A stretch of 64,000 nt of DNA, from NCBI RefSeq assembly GCF_900119155.1, contig NZ_FPIR01000018.1:24829-88828 (forward strand). Direction: 5' to 3'. Positions 1-7,439 of this stretch are shown here, piece by piece; the first letter of the stretch is position 1; each line of letters starts with the position of its first letter. Position numbers and translations under genes: made by a program. A model generated the notes under the pieces. The model had not been told where the DNA came from, searched no databases, and worked only from the letters and a program-made list of their open reading frames with translations. This DNA comes from Ruminococcus sp. YE71. Lineage in GTDB: Bacteria > Bacillota > Clostridia > Oscillospirales > Ruminococcaceae.

Positions 1-546
1 AAGGTAGCCTACCATGAGGGGCTTGTGCCTGCGGAAACGTGGCTGAGAGTGCAGGACAGGAAGTCGCACCAGAGTAAGTTTCCGACAAACGGCAAGGCTA
101 TGAACTCTTGGCTTGTGGGTATGGTGAAATGTGCCTGCTGTGGCTATGCAATGCACTTCAATCACTGTGCCAACAGAAAAGGTGTGGTATATCATCGTTT
201 TATCGACTACGGCAAGTTCACGCTGAACGGCTGTCCCACTCCGCCCATTCAGTTAAAGCCGAGACAGGTCGAGGACGCTGTGCTGAAAGAGATGCAGAAG
301 CGTATCGAACAGCTCAAGATCGCAAAGCGTGAGGACAGCAAGCCCGACACCGAAACAGAGAGTATCAAGACGGAGATCATTCGCATTGACGGTGAGATCC
401 AGAAGCTCATGGAAAAGCTCGCAGATGCGGACAGCGTACTCTTTGACTACATACAGAAGCGTGTGAGCGCCCTGCACGAACAGAAGTCGGAGCTTGATAA
501 AAAAATGCAGACTATGTGCCGTAAGCGTAAAGTGATCGACACAAAG
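1..546 (+). pseudogene. Large serine recombinase, C-terminal fragment
   Basis: This frame is open from base 1 and encodes the zinc-ribbon and coiled-coil tail of a large serine recombinase, the family that excises and integrates ICEs. A Cys pair in VKCACCGY, a Cys further on, and a Lys/Glu-rich coiled coil are visible. It matches the recombinase tail at 56013-57190 part by part. Homology stops after RKRKVIDT near base 546, about 30 residues before the natural end, where a methyltransferase piece begins on the other strand. The open frame that continues to 1410 is antisense read-through and not a protein. The N-terminal catalytic domain lies outside the window or is missing. Confidence 0.8.
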
Positions 547-551
547 CCTTT

Positions 552-940
552 CCTCTGCGTAATCGTCCGCAGACACGGCAAAATCATCACGGTAGATAAA
601 GTCGTTTCCCGTGTTGTAGGGCGGGTCGATGTAGATCATCTTCACCTTGCCGAGATAGCTTTCCTGCAGCAGTTTCAGCACTTCAAGGTTGTCGCCCTCG
701 ATATAGAGGTTTTCGGTGGTGTCCCAGTTCACGCTCTCCTCCACGCAGGGGCGCAGTGTCTTGCGGATAGGACGGTTCGCCTCAGCAATCGCCGCCTTTT
801 TACCCACCCAAGTAAATTCATAGGCTTCGTCGCCCTCGGCAATATCCTCGCTCAGCATCGCATGGAGCATCTCAAAGTTGACAGCCTTTTTCAGCTTGCC
901 GTTCTCGTCAGCCGTTTCCGTGATGCAGTTCGGGAAATCT
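552..940 (-). pseudogene. Type III-like DNA methyltransferase (Mod) fragment
   Basis: The minus strand encodes the N-terminal third of a site-specific adenine-N6 methyltransferase of the type III Mod family. The conserved block TLRPCVEESVNWDTTEN is followed by LYIEGDNLEVLKLLQ and the catalytic motif IYIDPPYNTGNDF, where DPPY binds the target adenine. The gene lacks its start: it is joined at FPN to an integrase fragment. It also lacks its 3' part: near 552 it runs into the recombinase fragment in opposite orientation. It cannot make an active enzyme. Confidence 0.85.
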
Positions 941-1408
941 GCGTTATACAGTATCTTGGCAAAGCGGTACTGCATAGTCCTCGGTTCAACAGGCTTCTTC
1001 CTGCCCGATACCACATACACCTCGCCGTTATCCTTAAACTGCCTGAGCAGAGGGAGCAGACAATCGGGAATGGGGATCGTCCTCTTGGAGCTTTCGCTTT
1101 TCGGCTCGGTGATGATGAGCTTGGTGTGCCTTGCACCCGTTCTGCACTGTACCCGCTGAATTGTCTTGCTGACGGTCAAAGTCCGTTTTTCAAGGTCTAT
1201 GTCCTTCCATTGAAGGGCGCAGACCTCTCCTATTCGCAAGCCCATATACATGGAAATGGATATACCCACGCTTGTAACAGACGGGCGCTTGTCCAGATAT
1301 TTTTCAAGCCTGAGCTGCTGTTCCTTATTCATGACAGCAATTTCAGGCTTATTCTTTTTCGGGAGAACGATACCGTCAAGTACGTTACGGATACGATATC
1401 TATATTGT
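936..1408 (-). pseudogene. Tyrosine integrase fragment (central/catalytic part)
   Basis: The minus strand carries the middle of a tyrosine recombinase. The box SMYMGLRIGEVCALQWKDID holds the first catalytic Arg, and a second conserved block ends in KRTIPIP. The frame extends upstream of the first ATG (1332) to about 1408, which shows that the 5' part was lost rather than that the gene starts at 1332. The 3' part with the HxxR and Tyr motifs is replaced at about 936 by the methyltransferase piece, in frame, at a shared FPN. Confidence 0.8.
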
Positions 1409-1449
1409 AGCGCATATCGGCTGAGATTGCAAGTGCTTTTTCAAATTTT

Positions 1450-1620
1450 TTACTCAGCGATATGCTTTGTGAGAATGTCATAGATACGATTGATCTTCGC
1501 TAACCGAATCGCTTCGGGGACATTCTCGGGGCAGGTAACTTTTACTTTAAGCGACTTGCCCTTATCGGAGATCATAGTACCTGCCTTCTCTCTGTCTACG
1601 GCAGTAGTTGTCTCTTTCAA
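1450..1620 (-). CDS. Small mobile-element protein (56 aa), TTG start
   Basis: A 56-aa open frame begins at TTG (1618-1620) behind a good ribosome site (AAAGGAG) and ends in HIAE. The sequence contains KSLKVKVTCPENVPEAIRLA. It sits between a DUF4315-like gene and recombinase pieces, the same place that a TnpW-like gene occupies at 58999-59199, so it is probably one of the small accessory genes of ICE recombinase modules. No function is known to me. The start is an inference from the ribosome site, and the frame has no upstream ATG. Confidence 0.5.
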   Translation of the reverse strand: MKETTTAVDREKAGTMISDKGKSLKVKVTCPENVPEAIRLAKINRIYDILTKHIAE

Positions 1621-1699
1621 ATTGCTCCTTTCCGCCTGCGATCATCTATCTCTACACGCAATGGCTAAATGTTGCAGGGTCGTTACTCCTGCACAGGGT

Positions 1700-1730
1700 A
1701 GCCGTGCGGAACGGCAGAGCCGTCCCATAT
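1700..1730 (-). terminator. Hairpin GGAACGGC/GCCGTCC between small ICE genes
   Basis: An imperfect inverted repeat around ACGGCagaGCCGT lies between the DUF4315-like gene and the small 56-aa gene. The equivalent place at 59306-59327 has a perfect 9-bp stem (GGAACGGCA/TGCCGTTCC) in the same gene order, so the hairpin is a conserved feature, perhaps an attenuator or a processing site. Confidence 0.45.
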
Positions 1731-1761
1731 CACAGCTATCGTTTTGTTGTCGGATATATTT

Positions 1762-2079
1762 TTAATCCGAGTAAGGATTTTTCTTCTCAAAGAAAGAAGT
1801 CTGTCCGAGCATTTCTTCCTCGTCAGCAATCACAGCAGAGCTGTTATCCGACACTGATTTTTCATCAGCACTGGACGTAGCCGCCTGCTCGTGTTCTCTT
1901 GCGATCATATCCGCAAGAGCCTGTCCCTCACAGCTATACTGTTTGCACAGCGACTGATAGATCAGCAGAGCTTTCTGCTCACTCAGCTTTTCACATTCTG
2001 CCGTATCGGACTTGATACGCTCTTTCAGCTTGCCGATCTTCTCATCGAGCTTCGTGATCTTCTTTGCGATGTCAGTCAT
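1762..2079 (-). CDS. DUF4315-like coiled-coil ICE protein
   Basis: A 105-aa acidic protein with an N-terminal heptad-rich coiled coil (about residues 5-40) and the C-terminal tail MLGQTSFFEKKNPYSD. The tail is nearly the same as that of the gene at 59355-59669 (MNGQTSFFDKKRNPYED), so the two are paralogues. Genes of this sort (DUF4315) stand beside conjugation modules in clostridial ICEs, and no enzymatic role is known. The ATG at 2077-2079 is chosen over an upstream alternative because it follows a strong GGGGGTGAT ribosome site. A promoter lies just upstream (2129-2158). Confidence 0.7.
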   Translation of the reverse strand: MTDIAKKITKLDEKIGKLKERIKSDTAECEKLSEQKALLIYQSLCKQYSCEGQALADMIAREHEQAATSSADEKSVSDNSSAVIADEEEMLGQTSFFEKKNPYSD

Positions 2080-2128
2080 ATCATCACCCCCAATCGTTTG
2101 GACTTCGGAAATCAATTTCCACACTCCA

Positions 2129-2221
2129 ATTATAGCGCGCAACAAGGGGCTTTGTCTACTGGTATTGCGCACGAAGATTTGTGTGCCGGATAGGTTTTCC
2201 GTTCGACAAATTGTTATGGGG
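2129..2221 (-). promoter_or_regulatory. Promoter and conserved upstream block of the DUF4315-like gene
   Basis: Read on the minus strand there is a -35 TAGACA (2153-2158), an 18-bp spacer and a -10 TATAAT (2129-2134). A second block, GTTCGACAAATTGTTATGGG, lies at 2201-2220. Both recur with the same spacing in front of the paralogue at 59355 (59733-59825). GCGC-ended half sites flank the -35, suggesting a repressor site. The conservation of this non-coding DNA shows that it works as a unit with the gene. Confidence 0.6.
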
Positions 2222-2317
2222 AAAATGAAAAAGCTGCGGAGCGGAGTTCGCTCACACAGCTTGTAGGGTTATTCAATTTTGAATGGTGATTGGGTTGTTG
2301 CTAAGATAAATGAGAAT

Positions 2318-3247
2318 TTAATGCTCTATGATTTTAAGGTCAATGCTATTATTTACCGATAAACGAACTCTTCCACCGATAGGAAAAGAGAACATCGGAA
2401 ATACATGACCGAAATCTACACCAAATACAATTGGAATGTCAGGAGATACTTTGTCCTTGACGATTGCTTTTACAATATCTTCGGTCATTTTGCAGCTTTC
2501 ATCAAATCTGCCGAATACGATTCCTCTTATCGTGTCTGCTCCGCTGATTTGAAGAAGCGATTGCAGATTACGGTCAAATTCGCATAAGAAGTAATCGCCC
2601 ATGATATTATCATCTTCAAGGAACAATACTCTATTTTCAATCTCAGGCATATAAGGCGTACCCTGTAATAGATTCAACGTACAAAGATTTCCTCCTATTA
2701 TCTCGCCCTCACATTTTCCTTTCTGAATGACTGTATAACTTTGCGAAGCTACTGACGGTGTGACAGCGAAAGAAGCGTCACTCATTATACATTCCGAAAA
2801 GTATTTTTCCGTATATTCACGCTCGTTAAGAAATCCGAGTGCCGCAAGGTGAGGTGCATGGTATGTCACCAAGCCCGTTTTTGCATAAACGGCATTAAGT
2901 AAAGCTGTTATATCCGAATATCCGCAAAGTATCTTCGGATTTGCTCTTATCAGCTCATAATCAAGATACGGCAATATTTCATTTGCATTAAATCCACCGA
3001 TACAAGCCATTACTGCCTTGACGTTTTTATCTGCAAATGCTTCATGTATATCATCGACACGAGAGCGAATAGACGAAGATAAAAACATATTAGTTTCTCT
3101 GCAATTTTTGGAAAAGGTTACATTGAAGCCCTTGTCCTTCAGAAAAGTGAATGCGCTTTCATAAATATCAGGACGAACCCTCGTCAAACTGCTTGACGGA
3201 GCGATAATGCGAATCTCATCTTCTGGGTTCAATTTTTGGGGTATCAT
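2318..3247 (-). CDS. LD-carboxypeptidase, MccF-like (peptidase S66)
   Basis: A 309-aa cytoplasmic serine peptidase of family S66. These enzymes cut L,D-peptide bonds in murein tetrapeptides (LdcA branch) or inactivate microcin C-like aminoacyl adenylates (MccF branch). The triad can be read directly: Ser111 in LCGYSDITALL, Glu211 in FLEDDN and His281 in VDFGHVFPMFSFPIGG. Length is normal. The ATG follows AAGGCGGTGACAGA. A candidate -10 (TACAAT on the minus strand) lies about 60 bases upstream. It stands alone between mobile-element pieces. Which branch it belongs to cannot be decided here. Confidence 0.88.
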   Translation of the reverse strand: MIPQKLNPEDEIRIIAPSSSLTRVRPDIYESAFTFLKDKGFNVTFSKNCRETNMFLSSSIRSRVDDIHEAFADKNVKAVMACIGGFNANEILPYLDYELIRANPKILCGYSDITALLNAVYAKTGLVTYHAPHLAALGFLNEREYTEKYFSECIMSDASFAVTPSVASQSYTVIQKGKCEGEIIGGNLCTLNLLQGTPYMPEIENRVLFLEDDNIMGDYFLCEFDRNLQSLLQISGADTIRGIVFGRFDESCKMTEDIVKAIVKDKVSPDIPIVFGVDFGHVFPMFSFPIGGRVRLSVNNSIDLKIIEH

Positions 3248-3648
3248 TCTGTCACCGCCTTATTAAATTCCGATTTTCACGAGCAAGCCGTGTGCTTGCT
3301 CTTACTTCTTTATTGTACCACACCTCCCCCGAAAAAGCAATACTCATTTTCATCAAACATATACTTGAACAGTCGCACAGCTCCAAATGCTTTGACGAGC
3401 GAGAGAGCGACTATAAGAGATCGTTCAGAAATATTTTCATAGAAACGATGATAACAAATCATCCCGACCTGAACGGTCGGAAGAATATCAGAAACACACC
3501 CAGCAAGCTCTGCATATTGTGTACACAAGTTCACAATATGCGCTGGCTTTCAAACCCAGCAAGCACGGTATTCATGGGGTACATTTTGAAAAATAACCAC
3601 CCTGAATACAACAGCTTGTTAGAGGGTTTTGCACCCCTAAGACCCCGC
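3248..3648. other. Gene-free stretch with oriT-like leader of mobC
   Basis: No convincing gene is seen. The last part carries GCAAGCACGGT (3555-3567) and CCCCTAAGACCCC (3635-3646). Both words recur in the same order before the second mobC (60470 and 60532), which suggests a relic or a working origin of transfer next to the relaxosome gene. A hairpin, CCGACCtgaacGGTCGG, lies near 3465-3481. Confidence 0.45.
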
Positions 3649-3677
3649 TTGAAAAATGAAAGAAAAAGTGATATAAT
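3649..3677 (+). promoter_or_regulatory. mobC promoter
   Basis: A -35 TTGAAA at 3649-3654 and a -10 TATAAT at 3672-3677 are separated by 17 bp, about 45 bp before the mobC start. This is close to the sigma-A consensus. Confidence 0.75.
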
Positions 3678-3721
3678 GGATATTGAAAATGGGCGAATAC
3701 TATTATTATGGAGGTTTGTCT

Positions 3722-4129
3722 ATGAACGTAAAATCAGACGAGGAACGGAAGTCAAAGGTGCTGAAAGTCCGCTTGAACGACAAGGAGTTTGCCAAGCTGA
3801 AACAGTATACGGAGGAAAGCGGTCTGCGCTCTATGTCGGAGTATATTTTCAACTCGATTCTTGCCACACCCATAATCGAGATCACGGACGAAGAACTTGC
3901 ACCCGAAAAGGCAAGATTCAAAGAGATTGCCGACCGCATAAATTCTATCGCCATTCAGGTCAATCAGACGGGAAATATTTATCCCGAAGATATGCAGGAA
4001 ATCCGTCAGGGAGTTACTGAAATTTCTGCTATGCTTGCAGAGTATCGGGCAAAGCTGGAGAGCCTTGCTGTCACTCCGCAGACATTCAGAGTGATAGTCG
4101 ATAAGGCTCACGAGGACGTAAAAAAATAA
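3722..4129 (+). CDS. mobC: MobC-like relaxosome accessory protein
   Basis: A 135-aa protein with a ribbon-helix-helix-like N-terminus (LKVRLNDKEFAKLKQYTEES) and the MobC-type helical core (IADRINSIAIQVNQTGNIYPEDMQEI). MobC proteins bind oriT and help the relaxase nick DNA in mobilizable elements. The ATG at 3722 follows GGAGGTTTGTCT. The usual downstream relaxase gene is absent; a small gene of unknown function follows instead. A decayed copy of the C-terminus lies at 5700-5812. It may be left over from an element that has lost its relaxase. Confidence 0.8.
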   Translation: MNVKSDEERKSKVLKVRLNDKEFAKLKQYTEESGLRSMSEYIFNSILATPIIEITDEELAPEKARFKEIADRINSIAIQVNQTGNIYPEDMQEIRQGVTEISAMLAEYRAKLESLAVTPQTFRVIVDKAHEDVKK

Positions 4130-4262
4130 GAGGAAAATGCACCGAGGAAATTGCTTTTATTGCTGTGCCCTGCACAAGAATTATTACAATTATCCTGATA
4201 TGCCGGACTCCGAGATCATTGTGGGCTATAATATGGTTACTATGAAATTGGAGGTGCGGTAT

Positions 4263-4475
4263 ATGTTAGCAATACCCGAATTGGCAATGCCGAGAACAAA
4301 CAAGGTCACTACCGTATGCAACGGCAGGCGTGAGGTCTGGACGGATTATGAACAAGCAAAGGCATTTTTCCTTGAATTGATGATGACCGCCGAGGGCGAG
4401 GAACGTGAACGAGCAGAGTGCGTTTATATCCAGCTCTTACACGGGCTTGACGAATGTTCAGACGAGGACGAATAA
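4263..4475 (+). CDS. Small mobile-element protein, unknown function (copy 1)
   Basis: A 70-aa acidic protein containing KVTTVCNGRREVWTDYE and ending in CSDEDE. The start at 4263 is chosen because it sits behind a TTGGAGGTGC ribosome site; longer frames lack one. A near copy lies at 5948-6160 and a scrap at 15418-15484, so the gene travels with mobC. Small genes of this pattern (an xVxNGxxEVWxD core) are common beside mobilization genes in gut Firmicutes. The function is not known to me. Confidence 0.65.
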   Translation: MLAIPELAMPRTNKVTTVCNGRREVWTDYEQAKAFFLELMMTAEGEERERAECVYIQLLHGLDECSDEDE

Positions 4476-4480
4476 TCAGA

Positions 4481-4509
4481 AAAGGCTTTGCAGAAATGCA
4501 GAGCCTTTT
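4481..4509 (+). terminator. Hairpin terminator after small gene copy 1
   Basis: The sequence AAAGGCTTTGCA, GAAA loop, TGCAGAGCCTTTT forms a stem followed by T residues directly after the stop codon. The same terminator follows copy 2 at 6169-6197. Confidence 0.75.
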
Positions 4510-4517
4510 GCTATACT

Positions 4518-4612
4518 CTCAGACGAACGAAAAAGCTCCACAGAGCCGTCCGAGCTTTGCGGAGCGAAACTAAAGCTGAAAAGGAAAAAGCCCTCAGACT
4601 CGCTCCGAGGAC
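4518..4612. repeat. Dispersed repeat copy 1 (CTCAGACGAACG element)
   Basis: The words CTCAGACGAACG, CAGAGCCGTCCG and GCGGAGCG occur in this order here, at 6203-6265 and at 39012-39070. Each copy follows a mobile gene end and is followed by a hairpin. It is probably part of the mobile element's 3' non-coding end. Confidence 0.55.
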
Positions 4613-4650
4613 TTTGTATACTTACATTGCAGGTATGCCGCATCTACAGT

Positions 4651-5433
4651 TTACAGCTTTTCAAGCTCATTCTCAAAAAAGCCTTTATAATTTTCGCTCA
4701 CAGGCAGATCAGCCACGACCTCCAACAGTTTTATCGCTCTTTCTATCTCCGCCATTGCTTTGCCCTTATCACCGATCTCTTCATAATACTCCGCTATCTT
4801 CTGCTGCATTTGCAGGAGATTCCCCAGTGAACAATTTCGCTCCTTTGTGGCGGCTTCAAACTTTTTCTCTCCGTCAAACAGAAATGCGATCTCGGTCAGC
4901 TTTGAAAAGTATATCTCCGGTATCTGTTCGATCGCTGCCGCAGCACTCTCAATGTCACCTTTTGCTTTGTAAGCATAGGCAAGAAAACGCAGCGAATCAT
5001 ACCGTACCTCGCTGTCAGACGTGCGCTCTATCAGCTTTGAAGCGAGCCGTATTGTTTCATCGGGAGCATCTGAATAATTTATGACATAGAGCATATTATT
5101 CAGGATTATCTCATTGTCGGGATACTGTTCCAGCCCCTCCTCAAGGATAGCTCTGCTTTTAGCCGGGTCGCTTTCACGAAATTCATACGCTCTATTGCAT
5201 ATCTCATCGACTTCCTGATCAATATCGTTCTTGCTGTAATCAAACAGCTCGTCAATGCTTACACCGAAATATCTTGCGATAGTCGGCACAAGTGCAATGT
5301 CTGGCAGAGCAATATTATTCTCCCACTTGCTCACCGCCTGAAAGCTGACCCCCAGTGCCTCCCCAAGCTCCTCCTGTGTGAGCTTGTGGCTCCGGCGCAG
5401 ATCCTTGATCTTGTTTCCGATAGTAATGTTCAT
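4651..5433 (-). CDS. XRE-family regulator with TPR-like C-terminal domain
   Basis: A 260-aa protein with an N-terminal Cro/C1 helix-turn-helix (residues about 5-60: LTQEELGEALGVSFQAVSKW) and a helical repeat region from about 75 on, rich in Ala/Glu helix pairs like TPR repeats. Such proteins often sense a peptide or small ligand through the repeat domain. The second Met (5433) is spaced correctly from GAGG, while the first (5439) is too close. A 14-bp perfect palindrome (5457-5470) between the -10 and the start is a likely autoregulatory site. It is not part of an operon. Confidence 0.8.
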   Translation of the reverse strand: MNITIGNKIKDLRRSHKLTQEELGEALGVSFQAVSKWENNIALPDIALVPTIARYFGVSIDELFDYSKNDIDQEVDEICNRAYEFRESDPAKSRAILEEGLEQYPDNEIILNNMLYVINYSDAPDETIRLASKLIERTSDSEVRYDSLRFLAYAYKAKGDIESAAAAIEQIPEIYFSKLTEIAFLFDGEKKFEAATKERNCSLGNLLQMQQKIAEYYEEIGDKGKAMAEIERAIKLLEVVADLPVSENYKGFFENELEKL

Positions 5434-5456
5434 GTTCATACCTCATTTCATTTTTT

Positions 5457-5484
5457 GAAAAGCGCTTTTCTTGTTATCATTATA
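5457..5484 (-). promoter_or_regulatory. Promoter and palindromic operator of the XRE gene
   Basis: A minus-strand -10 TATAAT lies at 5479-5484. The perfect palindrome GAAAAGCGCTTTTC at 5457-5470 lies just downstream over the expected transcript start. A Cro/C1 protein binding there would repress its own gene. Confidence 0.6.
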
Positions 5485-5699
5485 GCATATTGGTGGCAGT
5501 ATAGCAATAACTTTGTAGGTTTGTGTATTCAACCATAGGTTGAGCTCTGTCAGAATAGTGGGGCATACCCACACAAGGCAGGTATGCCGCAAGCAATTCA
5601 TTTAGTTTAGTTTCGCCGATCAGAGTTTTACCAACATCAAAATAACCATTCAGCTTTCATATAAAACTCCATATATCTCATATTTATCAGCCGTCGTCA
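5485..5699. other. Gene-free stretch
   Basis: I see no coding signal. A short word, AGGTATGCCGCA, occurs here near 5580 and also at 4631, at the other side of the XRE gene, so both flanks may derive from the same element end. Confidence 0.4.
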
Positions 5700-5812
5700 A
5701 TCTCGGCACATAGCTGCTCTTGCAGAGTATCAAGCAAAGTTGGAGCGCTTTGCAGTGACACCGCAGACGTTCAGATCGATAGTCGATAAAGCTCACGAGG
5801 ACGTGAAGAAAT
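5700..5812 (+). pseudogene. mobC C-terminal remnant
   Basis: The frame reads LAEYQAKLERFAVTPQTF and ends VDKAHEDVKK then TAG. It matches the last 30 or so residues of the intact mobC at 3722-4129. The rest of the gene is missing. Together with the following small gene it is a partial duplication of the 4040-4510 region. Confidence 0.8.
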
Positions 5813-5947
5813 AGGAGAAAAATGCACCGAGGAAAATGCTTTTATTGCTGCGCCCTACACAAGAATTATTACAGATAATTCGCAGAGCTGGACTCCGAAA
5901 ACGGAATAGGCTATAATATAGCTACTATGAAATTGGAGGTGCTTCAA

Positions 5948-6160
5948 ATGTTAGCAATACCCGAATTGGCGATGCCGAGAACACGCAAGGTCACTACTGT
6001 CTGCAATGGCAGGCGTGAGGTCTGGACAGACTACGAAGAAGCTAAGGCATATTTCCTTGAAATGATTATGACCACCGAGGGCGAGGAGCGCAAAAGAGCA
6101 GAGTGTGTTTACATTCAGCTTTTACACGGACTTGACAAGTGCAGCGATGAGGACGAATAA
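5948..6160 (+). CDS. Small mobile-element protein, unknown function (copy 2)
   Basis: A 70-aa protein nearly the same as the one at 4263-4475, with differences such as RKVTT for NKVTT and EMIMTTEGEERKR for ELMMTAEGEERER. The ATG follows TTGGAGGTGCTTCAA. The same hairpin terminator follows. Substitutions are mostly conservative, so both copies could still be functional, or the duplication is recent. Function unknown. Confidence 0.6.
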   Translation: MLAIPELAMPRTRKVTTVCNGRREVWTDYEEAKAYFLEMIMTTEGEERKRAECVYIQLLHGLDKCSDEDE

Positions 6161-6168
6161 CCAGCGTA

Positions 6169-6197
6169 AGGGCTTTGCAGAAATGCAGAGCCTTTTG
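6169..6197 (+). terminator. Hairpin terminator after small gene copy 2
   Basis: GGGCTTTGCA, GAAA loop, TGCAGAGCCTTTT. It has the same stem as at 4481-4509. Confidence 0.7.
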
Positions 6198-6202
6198 CTA
6201 TG

Positions 6203-6303
6203 CCCTCAGACGAACGGAAATACCTCTCAGAGCCGTTCAAGCTGATTATGGGGAAAATATCCGCTGAAAAAGAAAAAGGCTCAGAGAGAGTTCTCTGAGC
6301 TTT
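6203..6303. repeat. Dispersed repeat copy 2 with hairpin
   Basis: This is the second copy of the CTCAGACGAACG element. It ends in a stem (GCTCAGAGAGA/TTCTCTGAGC, 6279-6301) that overlaps the end of the nucleotidyltransferase gene and may serve as its minus-strand terminator. Confidence 0.5.
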
Positions 6304-6946
6304 CACATATCCAATCAATTAGCTTCATCATAGCATTCGCTCGTGATCCAATGTTCCCCGTCAAAAGATCGTCAAACCAATCTTCCCACGGCGCATCGGT
6401 CAGTTCATCGTGCTTTGCATACGCAAGACTTGAAGGCGGCATAGGTTTATTGTTTTTCGCCCATACTCCTTCTAAGACCTTCCATGTGTTCGTCGAAAGC
6501 AAATAGGAAAGTCTTTTCTCATCTTTATTATCGAGTGCTGCAAGCAGCTTGATCCTTGTAGCTGACAGCAAATAACGTATGCTGTCATACTCCTTCTTGG
6601 GAGTAGAATAGGAGCTGTATATATCCTTTGCCTCTGAGATCAAAGTGTTCAGCTTTCCGGCATTATTAACGATGATTTTAGAGTAAAGATATTTATACAC
6701 CTAGGCAGCGTTTTTGTCAAGGGCATATTTAAGCGTTTCAAACTTATGATAATGCTTCTCAACCAAGATACCGTCGATATATTCACTTTCAAAGCGGTCA
6801 CGGTCACAAAGGATAATAATATCAAGATCAGAATGCTCTGCAGCCTCGCCATATGCTACTGAGCCGGTAAGCAGGACAGCATTTACTGTGCTGTCCTGAA
6901 TCAGCTTATCCGCTTCCTGCTCCAGTATTCCCAGATGCTTTTTCAT
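6281..6946 (-). pseudogene. Nucleotidyltransferase-domain gene interrupted by one TAG
   Basis: Two adjoining frames form one gene. The first (6701-6946) holds the kanamycin-nucleotidyltransferase-like active site: Gly28-Ser29 (LLTGSVAYGE) and Asp40/Asp42 (HSDLDIIIL), which bind Mg-NTP. After 81 residues an in-frame TAG (6701-6703) occurs; the same frame then continues as VYKYLYSK for another 139 residues, a helical C-terminal domain that also looks intact. One base substitution explains the break. The start overlaps the HIT gene stop (ATGA). The family transfers NMP to antibiotics or proteins; the substrate is unknown. Confidence 0.8.
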
Positions 6947-7407
6947 ATCAGCTTCTCCAATTCCTCAAGCAGTCTGCGCTTCAAATCCGCAAGCTGTTCC
7001 TCGTCGGGTCTGTTATCATCGGAATACATCTTTTCCATAGGATACCACCAGACAGGACCTCTGCCGTTATTGCCGTAGTTCTCAACATCACCGCTGACCC
7101 TCGGGAACAGATGCCAATGAAGGTGCGCATCACCCATTCCGAGAAGCTCGTAGTTTATCTTCTCCGCACCGAATGCCTTAGACACAGCTTCGGCAACGAC
7201 CGTCATTTCTTCAAGGAATTTCGCCCGTTCCATCGAGTCAAGGTGGAACAGCTCGGTCTTGTCTCCGTGGTGCTTGTAGAGAAACAGCGTGTAGCCACGA
7301 AAATGCTGATTATCACCTATCACCACATACCCTGTTTCAAGCTCCTTGACGAAATATGGGTTTGTTCCGTTTTGTATCATTTTTATTCTGTCGCATATCA
7401 GGCACAT
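6943..7407 (-). CDS. HIT family nucleotide hydrolase
   Basis: A 154-aa histidine-triad protein. The triad is HLHWH (His95, His97, His99), followed by LFPR. HIT proteins hydrolyse nucleotide phosphoramidates, Ap4A-type dinucleotides or transfer NMPs. A Cys pair at the N-terminus (CLIC) is typical of the Zn-bearing bacterial branch. The ATG follows GAGGAGCGATTAAA. It lies in the minus-strand hydrolase run and overlaps the nucleotidyltransferase start by 4 bases, so translation is probably coupled. Confidence 0.9.
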   Translation of the reverse strand: MCLICDRIKMIQNGTNPYFVKELETGYVVIGDNQHFRGYTLFLYKHHGDKTELFHLDSMERAKFLEEMTVVAEAVSKAFGAEKINYELLGMGDAHLHWHLFPRVSGDVENYGNNGRGPVWWYPMEKMYSDDNRPDEEQLADLKRRLLEELEKLI

Positions 7408-7439
7408 TTTAATCGCTCCTCACAATCGCTGACGATAGC

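Noticed and set aside
253..1332. A 359-codon minus-strand frame as an integrase-methyltransferase fusion enzyme
   Set aside because: Both domains are truncated, the join is at a 3-residue shared word and the tail is antisense to a recombinase, so it is a chimera and not a designed fusion.
25..1410. A 461-codon plus-strand open frame
   Set aside because: Only the first 180 residues match a family; the rest is antisense to a methyltransferase and an integrase.
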